This document shows, piece after piece, positions 1-15,000 of a stretch of DNA of 64,000 nt. Below the pieces are notes generated by a model. That model did not search any database. It had not been told where the DNA came from and saw only the letters and a list, made by a program, of their open reading frames with translations. Each line of letters opens with the position of its first letter. Position 1 is the first letter of the stretch. The position numbers were made by a program, and so were the translations under genes. Source of the DNA: Argopecten irradians (taxonomy: Eukaryota > Mollusca > Bivalvia > Pectinida > Pectinidae); the NCBI RefSeq assembly GCF_041381155.1, contig NC_091138.1, forward strand, positions 38,619,604 through 38,683,603. Direction: 5' to 3'.

Positions 1-89
1 ATTTCATTTTAACCAAGGTTTCAGGAAGGATTCCTCTTCTCGTAATAGCTGTTTGTTTTATGTAATAGTATATATTTTGTGACTTTCAG

Positions 90-3000
90 GGCTGAGAAAT
101 CTGAAGTCCTCTCAGAAGATCTGCAGACAATAGAAAAGAGAGTGGAGCTGGTCAAGACTGTTGTACAGATTACGTCCAAAAAAGTGGCGGGCAGTTTACA
201 GTCGTCAGCTGGCATGGACGTAGAGAAACGCCTTGTAAGTTTTCAGTCAGTACCTCCTGTAACTTAAGTGTGTCATGTGACATACCTGACATCCTATTTC
301 CTGCACCTATAGCTTTTTATCACCCCAATGGGTCAATATGTGCAAATTTGGTTTCCTTGAAAAATGTGACACTAAAATACAACTACCGTATTTGACCCAA
401 TAAACGCCCATGTACCTATAAGCGCCCCTCCCCTTTTTGGGGCCTCATTTCAATAAAACCAAAACTATCAAAACTGCATAGGTTTACAATAAATTCATCT
501 TATCATTTTGTCAATTTTTTAAACACCCAGGATGCTTATTGGGTTGAATACGGTAATTGACGTTTTAATTACTACCTAATTGCAAAAAGCATAAACTTAG
601 CAATATGTAAATATTCTGTATTTGCTTATTACAGAGTTATCTGCCTTTGCGGTTAGATTTTGATTGTGACGTCATGTGATTAGGAGAATAACATCATACT
701 TTTCAAAGAAAAATATGTGAGTTTCGTTTACAAAACAATGAAGTCACAATGGATTCCTACCTGCAAGGGAGGTAACTTTGTAATATGCATTGACCAAATT
801 GATAAAATATGGCACAAAATGGAATGTGAGTGTATCAACTTCACTTCATAATAGTTTGTATAATGTCCATGATTCCCTGTATTGTATAATGGAGGCAGAG
901 ACATGTCTCCTACTTTTGATTGAATATGACTGTAACATTTGCTTTCACTAAGTAATCATCTGTTATCTTTTTTAATGCAGAGAAAATTACCGGAAACAAA
1001 TTTGGCACATAGTTTAATTGAAAATGCTAATCTACTTGGAAAAGACTCGGTCATGGGGTAAGTAGAATTCATATGTACATTTTGTCCTTAGAATTTTCAT
1101 CTTTATAATACAATTTAGTCCAAAATGGACAGGACCCCTGTTATCAAAGGGGAGGGCTATATGATGTTATCCGTTGCACTATGTCACTTTCAATCTTGCC
1201 CCTTTATTATATGAAGGCAAGGACATTCATGTCTTGTAAACCAGGGTTCTCACTAAGTTTTTTAATAGATGGTTGAAAATTAATAATATGTGATTGGGGT
1301 CCGCAGACCCCCGTGGTGGCCAATATTTATTTCTGACAAAAATAGCCGGTTGTAAACAAGGAAATAGACAGCTGTTTTTCCTGGCAAGCGGCTTTTGAAG
1401 AGAACCCTGTAAACATTTCTACATTAGAATACATTTAATTAAAAAAAGAAATTAGTAAATTCCTGTTTCTTATTGTTTTGAAGGACCATTGATGAGCGCA
1501 AAATGTAACAATATTTAGTGATAGCACATCTCGTAATAAGTTATGATTTTATGGAATATAATACCAATATATTTGTACATATACAGTTCTTGTTTCCTTG
1601 CACATGAACTCTTAAAATGCTTTATTTACACCTATTTGCATTAACATACCTGTATGTTTGTATTTCCAGGAACATGTTCCAGATGTGCGGTGAATGTGAG
1701 AGTAACCTGGCGTCTAACGCCCTTCAGTATGAAATAGATGTGGAAGCAAAAGTGTTGGGACCATTACAAGATATGTTTGATGTAAGCTCGAATGAAACAT
1801 GTCTGATAATTATATTTACATCAAATAATTAGCCTCTTCAATATTTTATGTAGCCACTCATGACATATTTGTACCTCTGCTTAAGTCAGAAAATCTTCAA
1901 TTCTATATTAATTTCAAATTTAAATTCAAATGGAATATTCTGATATTCTTTGGTGTTCTTTCTTTGAGCTCCACTGAATTTGTACATGGACATGAATGAA
2001 AATACTGCCACATGTATTGTCAGTTCTACGATGACAGTCAAACCACATTACATGTACTTCGAAATCAGCTGGACCTTGATATGTTCATGTGTTTGAGATC
2101 AGTTTACTTGAATCTGTTATAAAACCTTTGGTCAGGGCTATGATAGTATTTTGATTTTTACTTGTCCGTCAAGTGTAATGAGTTAAATTTAATGAGGTTC
2201 AACTTACAAGATTGTTATAGAAGGGGCTTATCTTTACGGCAAGTTTATAATTGAAAGTTTGACTTAACTTTTCTACGTCCATGACATCCTGATATTGCCA
2301 TAAAACGTGATGTTTCTGTTTCAGAATGATCTGCCTGGTATCGCAAAATGCAAGAAACAGCTGAGTAAACTTACACTAGATATGGATTCTGCCAGGAGCA
2401 GGTATGTGTTCTGTGGGTACCGAAGGGTTACAGTTTATTAAAAGCATGTTTATACATGTATTACCGAAGAGATCCTTATTTCTTCAAACAACATTTATTG
2501 GAAATTGTTTCTCATTGCCATGTCCTGCCAAACTCCTTGACGATAGATGATAGTGTTGTACAACTAGCTATTGAAGATAGAGCTGGACCTGATTAAGTTA
2601 AATTTTGACTGAAGTCTGCAGTTTTGTTTCAAGAAATCGAAGACTGATATGTAGTAAATGCTGTAAATGTATGCTGTATTTTTTGTTTCTCATTTATCAA
2701 AATATTTTCAGATGGAATACAGCTTTGAAATCAACTCAAGTGCACGGAACAAATATGGCGTCTGCCTCTGCCAAAGCTGATACAATCAGAGAGGAATACG
2801 AGGACTCTGTGACAAGGATGGGCCAAGCCAGGGTAATCTCCCTTGTATTAATTTTAGTTAAAAAAAAACTGTTAGTTATGCAACCATGTTTAGATAAGAA
2901 ATAAAGCTATTCTGTAAATTTCATTTATTTTGCATAATAAACAATTTATATAATTTATACAAATCAGTATCAGTTTCGATAAGCACGCTTAAATACTACA

Positions 3001-6000
3001 CCATCAGATCCCCCAAAATGAAGCTCTCATTTAACACACTTACTAGATAGAGATAACTTCAAAACCTAATTTTCAGATCTTATTATGATGATAGTAGGAC
3101 AAACAATGTCCGAATTAAAAAAAAACACCCATATATTTGTTGATTAAGACATACAGTCAAGCCTTGAAACTCTGAACTATCTGAGTATCCAAGTTAAATG
3201 ACTTTGATGTACTTCAATATATCGTGAAAAGATTGTGGAAAGAATCACTTTAACATTTCGACTTTCAGACTCGAGAAGCAAATTATGAAAACTTTTAAGA
3301 GATTTCTTTAATCATGTAATTTCTGTGTCTTTCAGGACAACCTGGCTACAGAAATGTATAACTTTATCTCCAAGGAAGCAGAGCATAGTCAAAAGCTTTT
3401 AGTGGTAAGTCATGTTATCTGCTACTCACTTGATCAGTTACAGGGTTACCACCTACTGTACTCTTTTTATTGCTAGATTTTATCCCATTGCCATTGATGA
3501 TGAAAAATCACCATTGAGGGAGCACTTTCAATCTCTCTATATGTAGTCTTCATTGTGTATCAGTCTATGAATAGATAATGAAGCAACAAGAAAGATAACT
3601 AATTTAGATAAAGAATAAAATTGTTTAAATTGATTCAAATCTTCATTTATTGGGTGATAACATTTCATAGAAATAATTTAAATTGCTATGATTCTGATTC
3701 AAGTATAAACTGCATTAAGTTAGTGGTTCTGCACATGTCAACTCTCAAAATTTGGAAATGAATAAAGGAACTGTTAGATAATCACAAAGATGGAGGCACT
3801 GTAACTTAGCTTTAATTTCTGTCCTAGTTAATGGAGACCCAGGCAGAGTACCACAGACGAGCCCTGGAGATTGTAAAGAAGATGTTACCAAAGATGAGAG
3901 AGGCTTTAGGTAGCTTTCTGTCTATTAATGTGTTACCCAGTATCATAAATCTTGTACTAAAAAAATGAAGAAAATCTCAAAGCATAAAGGACATACATAC
4001 AAATAGGTTGTGCTTCATAGCTGATCACTGGATTATTATATTTTGTACATGCATGATGATTTTCAAGTTTAAAATCTTATCTAATGAGTTTTGCATTCTA
4101 CTTTCTGAATATCTTGAATTTTCTTTAGAATATTCGCCTCTCATTATTGTGATATGTGTATGGTGACTGCTGTTTAGCCTGGATTGTTTGTCTTGTGAAG
4201 TTTATGAATATTTATGCATTGTTCCTCCACTTCAGAATGTAATCCACATAAGCCAGTGTTTGGGACAACACTAGATGAACATTTACGAGTGACGGGACGA
4301 GATATTGCTCTGCCCTTAGAGGCATGTGTACTCACACTGTTGGAAACAGGAGTTGATGAAGAGGTAACATATATGCTTTAGATCAAATATAATGGTGTGT
4401 AGTATCATTGTCATGAAGAGTTCAGCATTTTCCAAAATTGAATCCAAAGAAAATTTCATTGGAATCATGTGACGTTGATTATGAATGAAAAACTATTTAT
4501 ATCCTGCATTAACTTTGAAATTGGAATCATGTGACGTTGATTATGAATGAAAAACCATTTATATCCTGCATTAATTTTGAAATTGGAATCATTAAAAAGA
4601 AATATAAAATGAATAAAAACCGTGAATGCTGAATATTGATTTTATTTCAGGGATTATTTAGAATAGCTGGAATGGCTTCTCGAGTGAAAAAATTAAAAGT
4701 AAGTATCACATTTCAGTATCAGTGTATATAACTATGTTGATGGATATTTAAAAGCTGACTTATTTCACTATTTACTCCGACAATTCTGACATACATGTAC
4801 TAAAGTTCAAGCTAGACTATGACAAGTTCAAATAATTTTAATAATAATTATCTTGAAATATCTTTCAATACTGACCATTACAACTTCATCTTGTGTATAA
4901 TGCAGGTGTGTAAACCTCCCAATATCTCACCATTTGTGGTTTGGTGTCAACTTTGAGTTAAAGATTCAACAATCTAATTGTATAGTGATAGATGATCTGT
5001 ATCATTTGATGTTTGTGATTTTACAGAAATCCTTCGATGCTGGGGTGATTGATATGGAGGAGTACAGTTTGGATCCTCATTCTGTGGCAGGTAGGTGGCT
5101 AGTAAAATCTGCTCTGACACAGTTTTATCAGTAAGCATTGATCTACTTGTACTGACAGATGTTTACGAAAGACTGATTTACTTACCCATCTCAACAGTGA
5201 ATGCCAGAAATGTTTTAAAATGTCACTATAATTGAATTGTTCATTCTGTTCAAAATCCAAATTATAGGTTACAAATAGTGGTAGAACTAGTTTAATAGTA
5301 GAAACAAATGAATAATATTAGATATTCAAAATTATCCAAGAATGCATGAAAATAAGCAGATACAAATGTATTGTTTCCAAATTATTCAAGGAGTCATATA
5401 TTATAAAATGTAATGTATCTGAACAACAGTATATCATTACAGCACTACAATTTTATACATAATAGGTTTACATTATGTACTCTGACACTGAAGTTGTAAC
5501 TGTTTAGGTGTACTGAAGCAGTACTTCAGAGGTTTACATTATGTACTCTGACACTGAAGTTGTAAATGTTTAGGTGTACTGAAGCAGTACTTCAGAGGTT
5601 TACATTTTGTACTCTGACACTGAAGTTGTAACTGTTTAGGTGTACTGAAGCAGTACCTCAGAGGTTTCCATTATGTACTCTGACACTGAAGTTGTAAATG
5701 TTTAGGTGTACTGAAGCAGTACCTCAGAGGTTTACATTATGTACTCTGACATTGAAGTTGTAAATGTTTAGGTGTACTGAAGCAGTACTTCAGAGGTTTA
5801 CATTATGTACTCTGACACTGAAGTTGTAAATGTTTAGGTGTACTGAAGCAGTACTTCAGAGGTTTACATTATGTACTCTGACACTGAAGTTGTTGATGTT
5901 TAGGTGTACTGAAGCAGTACCTCAGAGGTTTACATTATGTACTCTGACACTGAAGTTGTAAATGTTTAGGTGTACTGAAGCAGTACCTCAGAGGTTTACA

Positions 6001-9000
6001 TTTTGTACTCTGACACTGAAGTTGTAAATGTTTAGGTGTACTGAAGCAGTACTTCAGAGGTTTACATTATGTACTCTGACACTGAAGTTGTAAATGTTTA
6101 GGTGTACTGAAGCAGTACCTCAGAGGTTTACATTATGTACTCTGACACTGAAGTTGTAAAATGTTTAGGTGTGACATGAATTAAAGTTAGTGTACTGAAG
6201 CAGTACTCAGAGGTTTACATTATGTACTCTGACACTGAAGTTGTAAATGTTTAGGTGTACTGAAGCAGTACTTCAGAGGTTTACATTATGTACTCTGACA
6301 CTGAAGTTGTAAATGTTTAGGTGTACTGAAGCAGTACCTCAGAGGTTTACATTATGTACTCTGACACTGAAGTTGTAAATGTTTAGGTGTACTGAAGCAG
6401 TACTTCAGAGGTTTACATTATGTACTCTGACACTGAAGTTGTTAATGTTTAGGTGTACTGAAGCAGTACCTCAGAGGTTTACATTATGTACTCTGACACT
6501 GAAGTTGTAAATGTTTAGGTGTACTGAAGCAGTACTTCAGAGGTTTACATTATGTACTCTGACACTGAAGTTGTAAATGTTTAGGTGTACTGAAGCAGTA
6601 CCTCAGAGGTTTACATTATGTACTCTGACACTGAAGTTGTAAATGTTTAGGTGTACTGAAGCAGTACCTCAGAGGTTTACATTATGTACTCTGACACTGA
6701 AGTTGTAAATGTTTAGGTGTACTGAAGCAGTACCTCAGAGGTTTACATTATGTACTCTGACACTGAAGTTGTAAATGTTTAGGTGTACTGAAGCAGTACC
6801 TCAGAGGTTTACATTATGTACTCTGACACTGAAGTTGTAAATGTTTAGGTGTACTGAAGCAGTACCTCAGAGGTTTACATTATGTACTCTGACACTGAAG
6901 TTGTAAATGTTTAGGTGTACTGAAGCAGTACCACAGAGGTTTACATTATGTACTCTGACACTGAAGTTGTAAATGTTTAGGTGTACTGAAGCAGTACCAC
7001 AGAGGTTTACATTATGTACTCTGACACTGAAGTTGTAAATGTTTAGGTGTACTGAAGCAGTACCTCAGAGGTTTACATTATGTACTCTGACACTGAAGTT
7101 GTAAATGTTTAGGTGTACTGAAGCAGTACCACAGAGGTTTACATTATGTACTCTGACACTGAAGTTGTAAATGTTTAGGTGTACTGAAACAGTACTTCAG
7201 AGGTTTACATTATGTACTCTGACACTGAAGTTGTAAATGTTTAGGTGTACTGAAGCAGTACCTCAGAGGTTTACATTATGTACTCTGACACTGAAGTTGT
7301 AAATGTTTAGGTGTACTGAAGCAGTACCTCAGAGGTTTACATTATATACTCTGACACTGAACTTGTAAATGTTTAGGTGTACTGAAGCAGTACCTCAGAG
7401 AGATGGCTGAACCCCTGCTGACGTATCAGTTGTACCAGGAATTCCTCAATGCAGCACAGCTGTAAGTTATCTTGCTTTACATATTTATTTAAGATATACT
7501 TTGCTCCAAGAAAAGTCAATGTAAAGTTATAAATGATCAAAACTAAATTACCATATCTTAAATTATCATAATGCATAGATACTTAAAGCTGACTAGACTC
7601 AAAAATTTGTAAAAAGGAAGACAACCTTTCCCTTGTTCTAGATAGCTGTGTTCAACTTTGTTAACTTGATTTATGTCTTATTAAAAAAATCCAAAAAAAT
7701 CTAGACCTTTAGATGTACATATGACCACTATATTTGCAGGCCCCAGGACCAGAGACTACAAGCTTTGTGGACCTCCATACACAACTTACCAGAGCACAAC
7801 TATAACAATTTTAGGTTTGTTGTGTACTCATGACAGTTAATGGTTCTGACGTAATTTATTGAACTGTTCTCTTAATGAAAAACAGTTGTAACAAATTCAT
7901 TTCAGCTAAATACACATTTGTGGGTTGATTTGCCATATTTACATTATGGTGCATTTAGTAAATGGAGAATTGTTCTACATAATCTACGAATATAGACAGT
8001 AATTCAAGTGATAAATTGAAATGGTAGAATAACTTTATTCCAAATTCTGAACAAAATTTCATTCAAATATGTTTTGAATAAATTATATGGTATGTAATAA
8101 CATGTACTGCTGAACTAGAAATGTAGATATAATGTGATTAGTTCCAATAATGATGTCTTTAAGACACGTTTGTTCTTTGTTGTAGGTATCTTATTAAATT
8201 TCTAGCCCTTTTAGCTTCCAAAAGTGATGTGAACAAAATGACTGCTAGTAATATAGCTATTGTGATAGGACCAAACCTTCTGTGGTCGGAGGGTGACAAT
8301 GGGTGAGTAGAACAGGACCAATGGTGTAATACAAAGGTCGCATAATAGTGACAATACGTTTTTGCTCTCAATGTGACTCAATTGACAAGATCAAAGTATT
8401 TGTAGAATGTGATATTCAACAATGAAGAATATAGCTCCTTTTCTTGTTGTATTAAAATTTTATGAGAAATTTGCATTAAACATATGTTTTTCATGTATTC
8501 ATAATGTATTTGATGTGATTTACCTTTACCATAAAATCATTGTGATTTACAATTTTATGCTGCGAGTTATGATGTCATATTTATGATTGACAATGTCATG
8601 TTTTGACATTTATGATGTCATATTGCAGTATTTAGGATGTAATGTTAAAATAGTGACCTAATATGTCATGTTTTGACATTTATTATGTCATATTTGAGGA
8701 TTTAGGATGTAATGTTAAAATAGTGACCTAATATGTCATGTTTTGACATTTATGATGTCATATTGCAGGATTTAGGATGTAATGTTAAAATAGTGACCTA
8801 ATATGTCATGTTTTGACATTTGTTATGTCATATTGCAGGATTTAGGATGTAATGTTAAAATAGTGACTTATTATGTCATGTTTTACATTTTGATTTACGA
8901 CGTCATGTTTCAGGCCCAACATGCTGACCAGTGGGACAATTAGCAATTTGATTGAGTCCATTATTTCTCATGCCAGCTGGTTTTTCCCAGAAGGTAGGTC

Positions 9001-12000
9001 AAGGTCACTTTATCTATCCTTACTGAACTTTCCATTATTTTCCAGTGCTTTTCTTCTTCTAATGAAAAGTAAATTCTGATTTTGTAAAAGTAGTGCTTTA
9101 TTCTTTTTATTATTTGTTTATTTTATGTATTATTTTTGTATTATTTTATTATTTGCCTTTTAATATACATATGTTTTTAGAGCTAGATCAGATGGATCAA
9201 TTGAAGGTATGAGGATTATATTATAATCAAATGGTATTATTTTGTCACTAAACACGGTTTGTTTATTTTTGAGACCAGATGATATTGTTTTAAGACAAGA
9301 GGCTATTTGTTGATGAAGACAATCTTAGTAATTAATATTAATTGATAAAATAGAAGATTTTATAAAGAATTTTTGTGCTTTATTTGATAACATCATCCTT
9401 TTTTAAACAGATATAGATTTGATATGGAACACTTGAGTTGTTTCCTGTTTCCTGTGATAAACTTTCTCATAGTAAATTCATTATGGAGATTTCAGCAACT
9501 TTGATGTTTTTGAGGCCAATTATGTTACTTTGATAATAACAACAGTAACTGATCATCACTTGAATACAGATCTGTTGCAAATATGGATAGTAACAAAATT
9601 TTCTACTGTCCATATTTTGTAACAGATTATATGGTATTTGTATTGATTTACTGAGATCCTGAGTCTGTTATATTCATTGAATAATTTTGGTAACTTCTCT
9701 TTCTTTTGTTAATCCTTTTGTTTAAACATTAATTTCAACTCAATACATACTTTAAGTGTCATCTTCCTGGTTTTAATGCAATTTTTAGCTTAATTGAAAA
9801 CGCCTCCATGCATATGCCAATAACTTAACTTTGACTAAATCATGTTACCCATAGAATCATTCATTCCGAAAATAAAATGTATTCATCAACCATGCATGGT
9901 TGCCTCCCTTTCCAACATGCCATGCCACTCCCCCCCCCCCCCCCTTTAATGTTCCCCCTCCTCCCTCCATGGCCAATTGATGGCTTTATCTGCTAAATGC
10001 AGTTTGACATGTCCGCGTTCCTATATATAAGATTGTGCTAATAAAGATAGCACTCTAAAATGATGTCATATACATACATGTATGTCGAAACAAAGATTGG
10101 GATGTTTTGTTAGCCTAGCATTTAGATAGAAGAGTTGTCCCATAGACCAACAGTATTACCCTCAGCTGTAGATATTTTCCTGTCCATATACTATCAGTAA
10201 TTATATTTCCTTGTTATTTTAAGCCAATACCATATATATTTTATAAAACCTATATTGTAGTGTATTAGTAGTAGACTACAGATCCCGTCCATTAGCAATG
10301 ATCCCTCTTCTTACTTTTGTTGATTTTGCTTTTAATTTTTGTTTTATGTAGTTTGATTTTCTGTAGATTTTATTTTGAATGTGATACCTAGCTTGGTATG
10401 TATTATTTATTTTTTTCTTTGATCAATAGAAGAAAAAAAACTTCCTTTCTTAAATATATTTTTCCTTGATTTACATACTGATGAATCGTAAAAATTTAAT
10501 GATTTTTTTTTCTATTTTAAATATTTATTACGATATTTCATTTTGAATGGCAACCCTGCACACTAATATAATTTAATGCACATTGATCATCTAAGGAGCT
10601 TTCATTCATTTTAATTACTGGTAACTGTATGAGGAACCTCATCTGACAAGGAGCTTGTCAAAAATGTCAGTAATGTATATTGTTTCTGTGACGACTATAA
10701 ATTCATATCAATGAAACCTTATTACTGAAAAGGCAGAGCTGAAAAAATAATATTGATATCACAAAATACTTTTTTTTAAATATTGGTATTACCGTTCATA
10801 TTTTTTAAAGAGATTTTCATCATTAATTAGATAGTTGATAATAGTTAAGGGATGTGTTAGGTATTGTAAATGTGTGTGGTGAAAGGTCCTTTAACTTGCT
10901 GTTGTTGACCTTGTGCCAGTCCTCACCTCCAGTGCTATACGTGTTGGGTATCAGGCATGAACATTGTCATCAATTAACTTGTAATGCTCGCAATATTAAC
11001 ACCAATTAGTAGTGCACATGCGGTCACCCATGTCTGTTTTAACGGAGTACCCGCTGCATGTGAACATCCCAAAATATGACTAAAAACGTTGACGTATGGA
11101 CTTTTTTAACAGTGACACTAAAAGACCTAGTAACCTAATACAATTATGTCAATGTTCGTGCCAGCATTTTTACGCCACTTATTTTTTGTCACCTTTTATA
11201 ACAGCTATAGATTTTCAACAAACTACAAGGGGAACAGCTCCTCCCAGAAAACAGAAGAATTCAGACGAGACGAGCAGTGAGCCTGTACCTCAGCAGTCGA
11301 CGACACCCTCCTCTGGGAGGGCTTGTGACACGGCGTACATGACAGCATCCGCGGGGATTTCGTCCCGCGGCTCAGACACTTCCTCACAGGACCGCCTGTC
11401 CAGTGTGGATAGTAACGAGGTGATAGCAGAGAGCACCTCCCCTTCATTTCACTCGGTGTCAAGTACGGAGGATGACATTACACATAGCAACGACATGACA
11501 TGTCAGGGTCAAGGTGAAGGTTATCAGACCGTGTATGCTAGTGGTCGTAGAGTGCCATCACAGAGTAGCTTCTCCTCTGTTCGTTTGTATACTAACCCAC
11601 CAGCATTACGATTTAACCCACAGGATATAGCCAAGTCATCGCCACGTTCTGATTCTAGTCGTTCTTCCACTCCCCCGACCCCTAAGTCGGGGGGAAGTGT
11701 CCACTCCGATGTGTACAGCACTGTGTTCGCTTTACATTCCTTGGGTGATGGGAACAGTAATAAGGGGCCATCCGAGTACCTCAACAAAGTGCGGGCATTA
11801 TGGGATGGCCACATGCAGTACAACAAGCGCCCTCTATCCACTGGTGGCATAACTAACCCTATCGGAGGTGGCAGCCGGGTAACCGATTACCAGAGGCGTT
11901 CCCTTGGGCAAGGTCAGACCAAGCATAACAATTAGTTTCGTTCTTTACTGTTCAAAGTTACAGCTTGTTATTGCTAATTCTTCATTCAGTCTTTTTTCTG

Positions 12001-15000
12001 TATTGGCCCATGTTCTTTGAATTTCAGTTGCAAAACTTTTTTCAGATATTTTGTTTTCTTTTAATAACTTTGCTAAGTAAAATTTCCTGTGAAATGTTGT
12101 GTGAACATCTTATGCTAAACTGTTAACCATTTCATGCTCTCTAACCCGCATAACAAGTAACATTTCACAAGAGGTTCCTACTTAACAAACAAATTGATTT
12201 TCTGTCTAATATTTGTGAATGGCCCCTTTATGCTGTCCTTATTTGGTAAGATAAGCCTGTGTGGGGGCCGCCCTGGCCTCCCTATGCCCCTCTGCCACCC
12301 CTGTACTGCTTGGACCACTAACAACGTGTGTAGTGTCACTGACCACCTCACAGGAACCTTCAGGGAGGGCATGGCCTTCTCCCAACCGCCCCATGTTGTC
12401 TCTATATCAACCACATAGGTATGCAATGATGCATGGGCAACAAGATTCAATTTTCTTTAAAAAAAAAATGGAAATTGTTTTGCTATTTATTTTGATTTTT
12501 AATTTTATTTTTACTGCACAATGCATGGGCGTCAGTTTTTGGTTATATTTTTTTTAATTTATAAATTTGGCATGTTATTGCTGTGAATGGACAAAAATAA
12601 ATATGTCATCAATAAAAGGAAAAGTAACTTAAGATGACTTGATTATTTTGTTTTGATTGGTAGATTAGAGGAAACTATGATATTTTTGTTTTGATTGGTA
12701 CATTAGAGGACATTATATGTATGAGTGTTGTATTTGCCTGGCCTTCAGTCTATATCACTTAGTTAGTGTTGTTTTTAAAAGAACCAAACAAGTGCTCCGA
12801 CCTACAAAAAAATTTTTATTACTACAATTTAGGTAGAAAATTTTCCCATATAAATCCTATATCCTATTTTATCCCAATATTTTACAACAATAATTACTTT
12901 GTTGGTTTAATCGTTTCTGTATTTTCAAAACATTCCATGGTGGCTGATATTGTTTTGTACTTTACGGTCATTTGTAAGGAGATAAATATAATGATTTCTA
13001 TAAGTGATATGTTCATGATAAGTATCTCTGTCAATATTGAGCTGATCCTCAATGTCAAACTAAACCCTGGTTTTCTGTCCTGACTCATGCCCCTCATCTC
13101 CACAAGTCTCTTCCTTTATTTCATTCCTCTATCTTTATCAACCTGTGCTCATGTTACAAATAGTGATCATTGTCTACATTATCCTGCCCCATTGTTTATC
13201 CAAAACCATGTCCTCTTCTCCATTGACCTGTCGCTTTGTCCCAAATCATGCCTCCTCTTCCATTGTCCCTTTGAACCAAATCACACACCTCCTGTCCACA
13301 TTGACTTGTCTCTTTGACCCAAATCACGCCTCCTGTTCTCATTGACTTGTCCCTTTGACCCAAATCACGCCTCCTGTTCTCATTGACTTGTCCCTTTGAC
13401 CCAAATCACGCCTCCTGTTCTCATTGACTTGTCCCTTTGACCCAAATCACGCCTCCTGTTCTCATTGACTTGTCCCTTTGACCCAAATCACGCCTCCTGT
13501 TCTCATTGACTTGTCCCTTTGACCCAAATCACGCCTCCTGTTCTCATTGACTTGTCCCTTTGACCCAAATCACGCCTCCTGTCCTCATTGACTTATCCAT
13601 ATATCCCAAACCGTTCTTGCTGTTTCCATCGGTCCATCCCTTTATCCAAAACCAGGTCTGTTTCTCCGATTAACTGTCCCTTTGTCCAAAACCATTTCTT
13701 TTTTCAATTCGTCTATCCCTTTGTTGCAAACCTTGCCCCTTCTCCATTGCCATGCCTCTTTGTCTCATACAATGCCATTTTTCTCCATTATCTTGCTCAT
13801 TTGTCTCCAATCATTTCCTCTGTCTTCATTCTCCTTTCTATGTATGTTGATTTTTGCCAGTTGCCACGATATTGAAACATTGCCCTTTGAATGCATGTAT
13901 GATTCTGATGCTTTCGACGGTCCTGAATGCTATGTACATCATTGGTTCATTAATCCTGTTATATATCTATATTGTATTGTATTACAATATGTACTTGTTA
14001 TATAGATGTTACCATATCATATATTCTGTATCATACATTTTGTATTTTTGTAATTTGCAATATCATATATTAATGTAAAACATCCTAAGCAGTGATCATA
14101 CAAAACAAACCTTTATCTTTATTTGTAGCTATACATTATGTACTGTAAACCATAGCCTACAATGTGTGATCACTGGGGTCTATCTTTACATATTTATCTG
14201 ATGACTACTCTGTGTGACTATTTCTAGTGATATAACAAGTAGCTGTTTCTAAGATATCACTTTCAATACCGCACCACTAAGATACATGGACCATAGTTAT
14301 AGTTTTAAAGGTAGCATATTTGTCAAAATTAATTGCCCTGGACAACTTTCCATACCAAAGGAGGTTTTGTCATGGTATTAACTTACATACCAATGATAAA
14401 GAAATTTTTGACAAATCCAAACTCTGATATAAAATGAAAGTATAGGAATTTAATTGCATTTATCATTTGAAAAGGTGACATCTTGAAACTGGATTTTTCA
14501 CTTATTATCAAAGGGGCACTAATCACAACAAATGTGTTATCTTAATTTATATGCTATTAAATATTATGTTGATGTTATACCAATTACTTAATTTCAGTAA
14601 TTTTTCCTAATGTTGCTTACTGGTTCCAATGTTAACATAACATGTACAAGTCACTATTTAGCAATAGTTATAAGTTGTCGGATACAATGTGACAAAGTTG
14701 ATTTACTGAATATATTGTGTAAATTGATAAAAAAAAATATAAACGAGATATGCCAACACAACTGATGCAGTAATTTGAGGTTACATAGGTATTAAAGTAA
14801 GTGACCAAAGAGGCAGCAGTTGTCGGCCAGCCATTGTGTCTGGTTTTCTCCCACTAACCATCCACCATTAACATCTTCACCCATGGAATCTCATAATGGA
14901 CTGTTCTTGTCTTTTATTTAAAGGCGTTTTATTCAGGGGTGACTAAGATCACGTACCCAGAAACGAATATGTTACAGTACGTTAAACCCCGCAACCCCCC

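Noticed and set aside
11223..11850. Minus-strand frames of 79 and 108 codons
   Set aside because: Antisense shadows of the alternative terminal exon.
13087..14078. Several overlapping plus-strand frames of 74-107 codons
   Set aside because: They lie across the 41-bp minisatellite and its degenerate flanks and have no splice logic or family resemblance.
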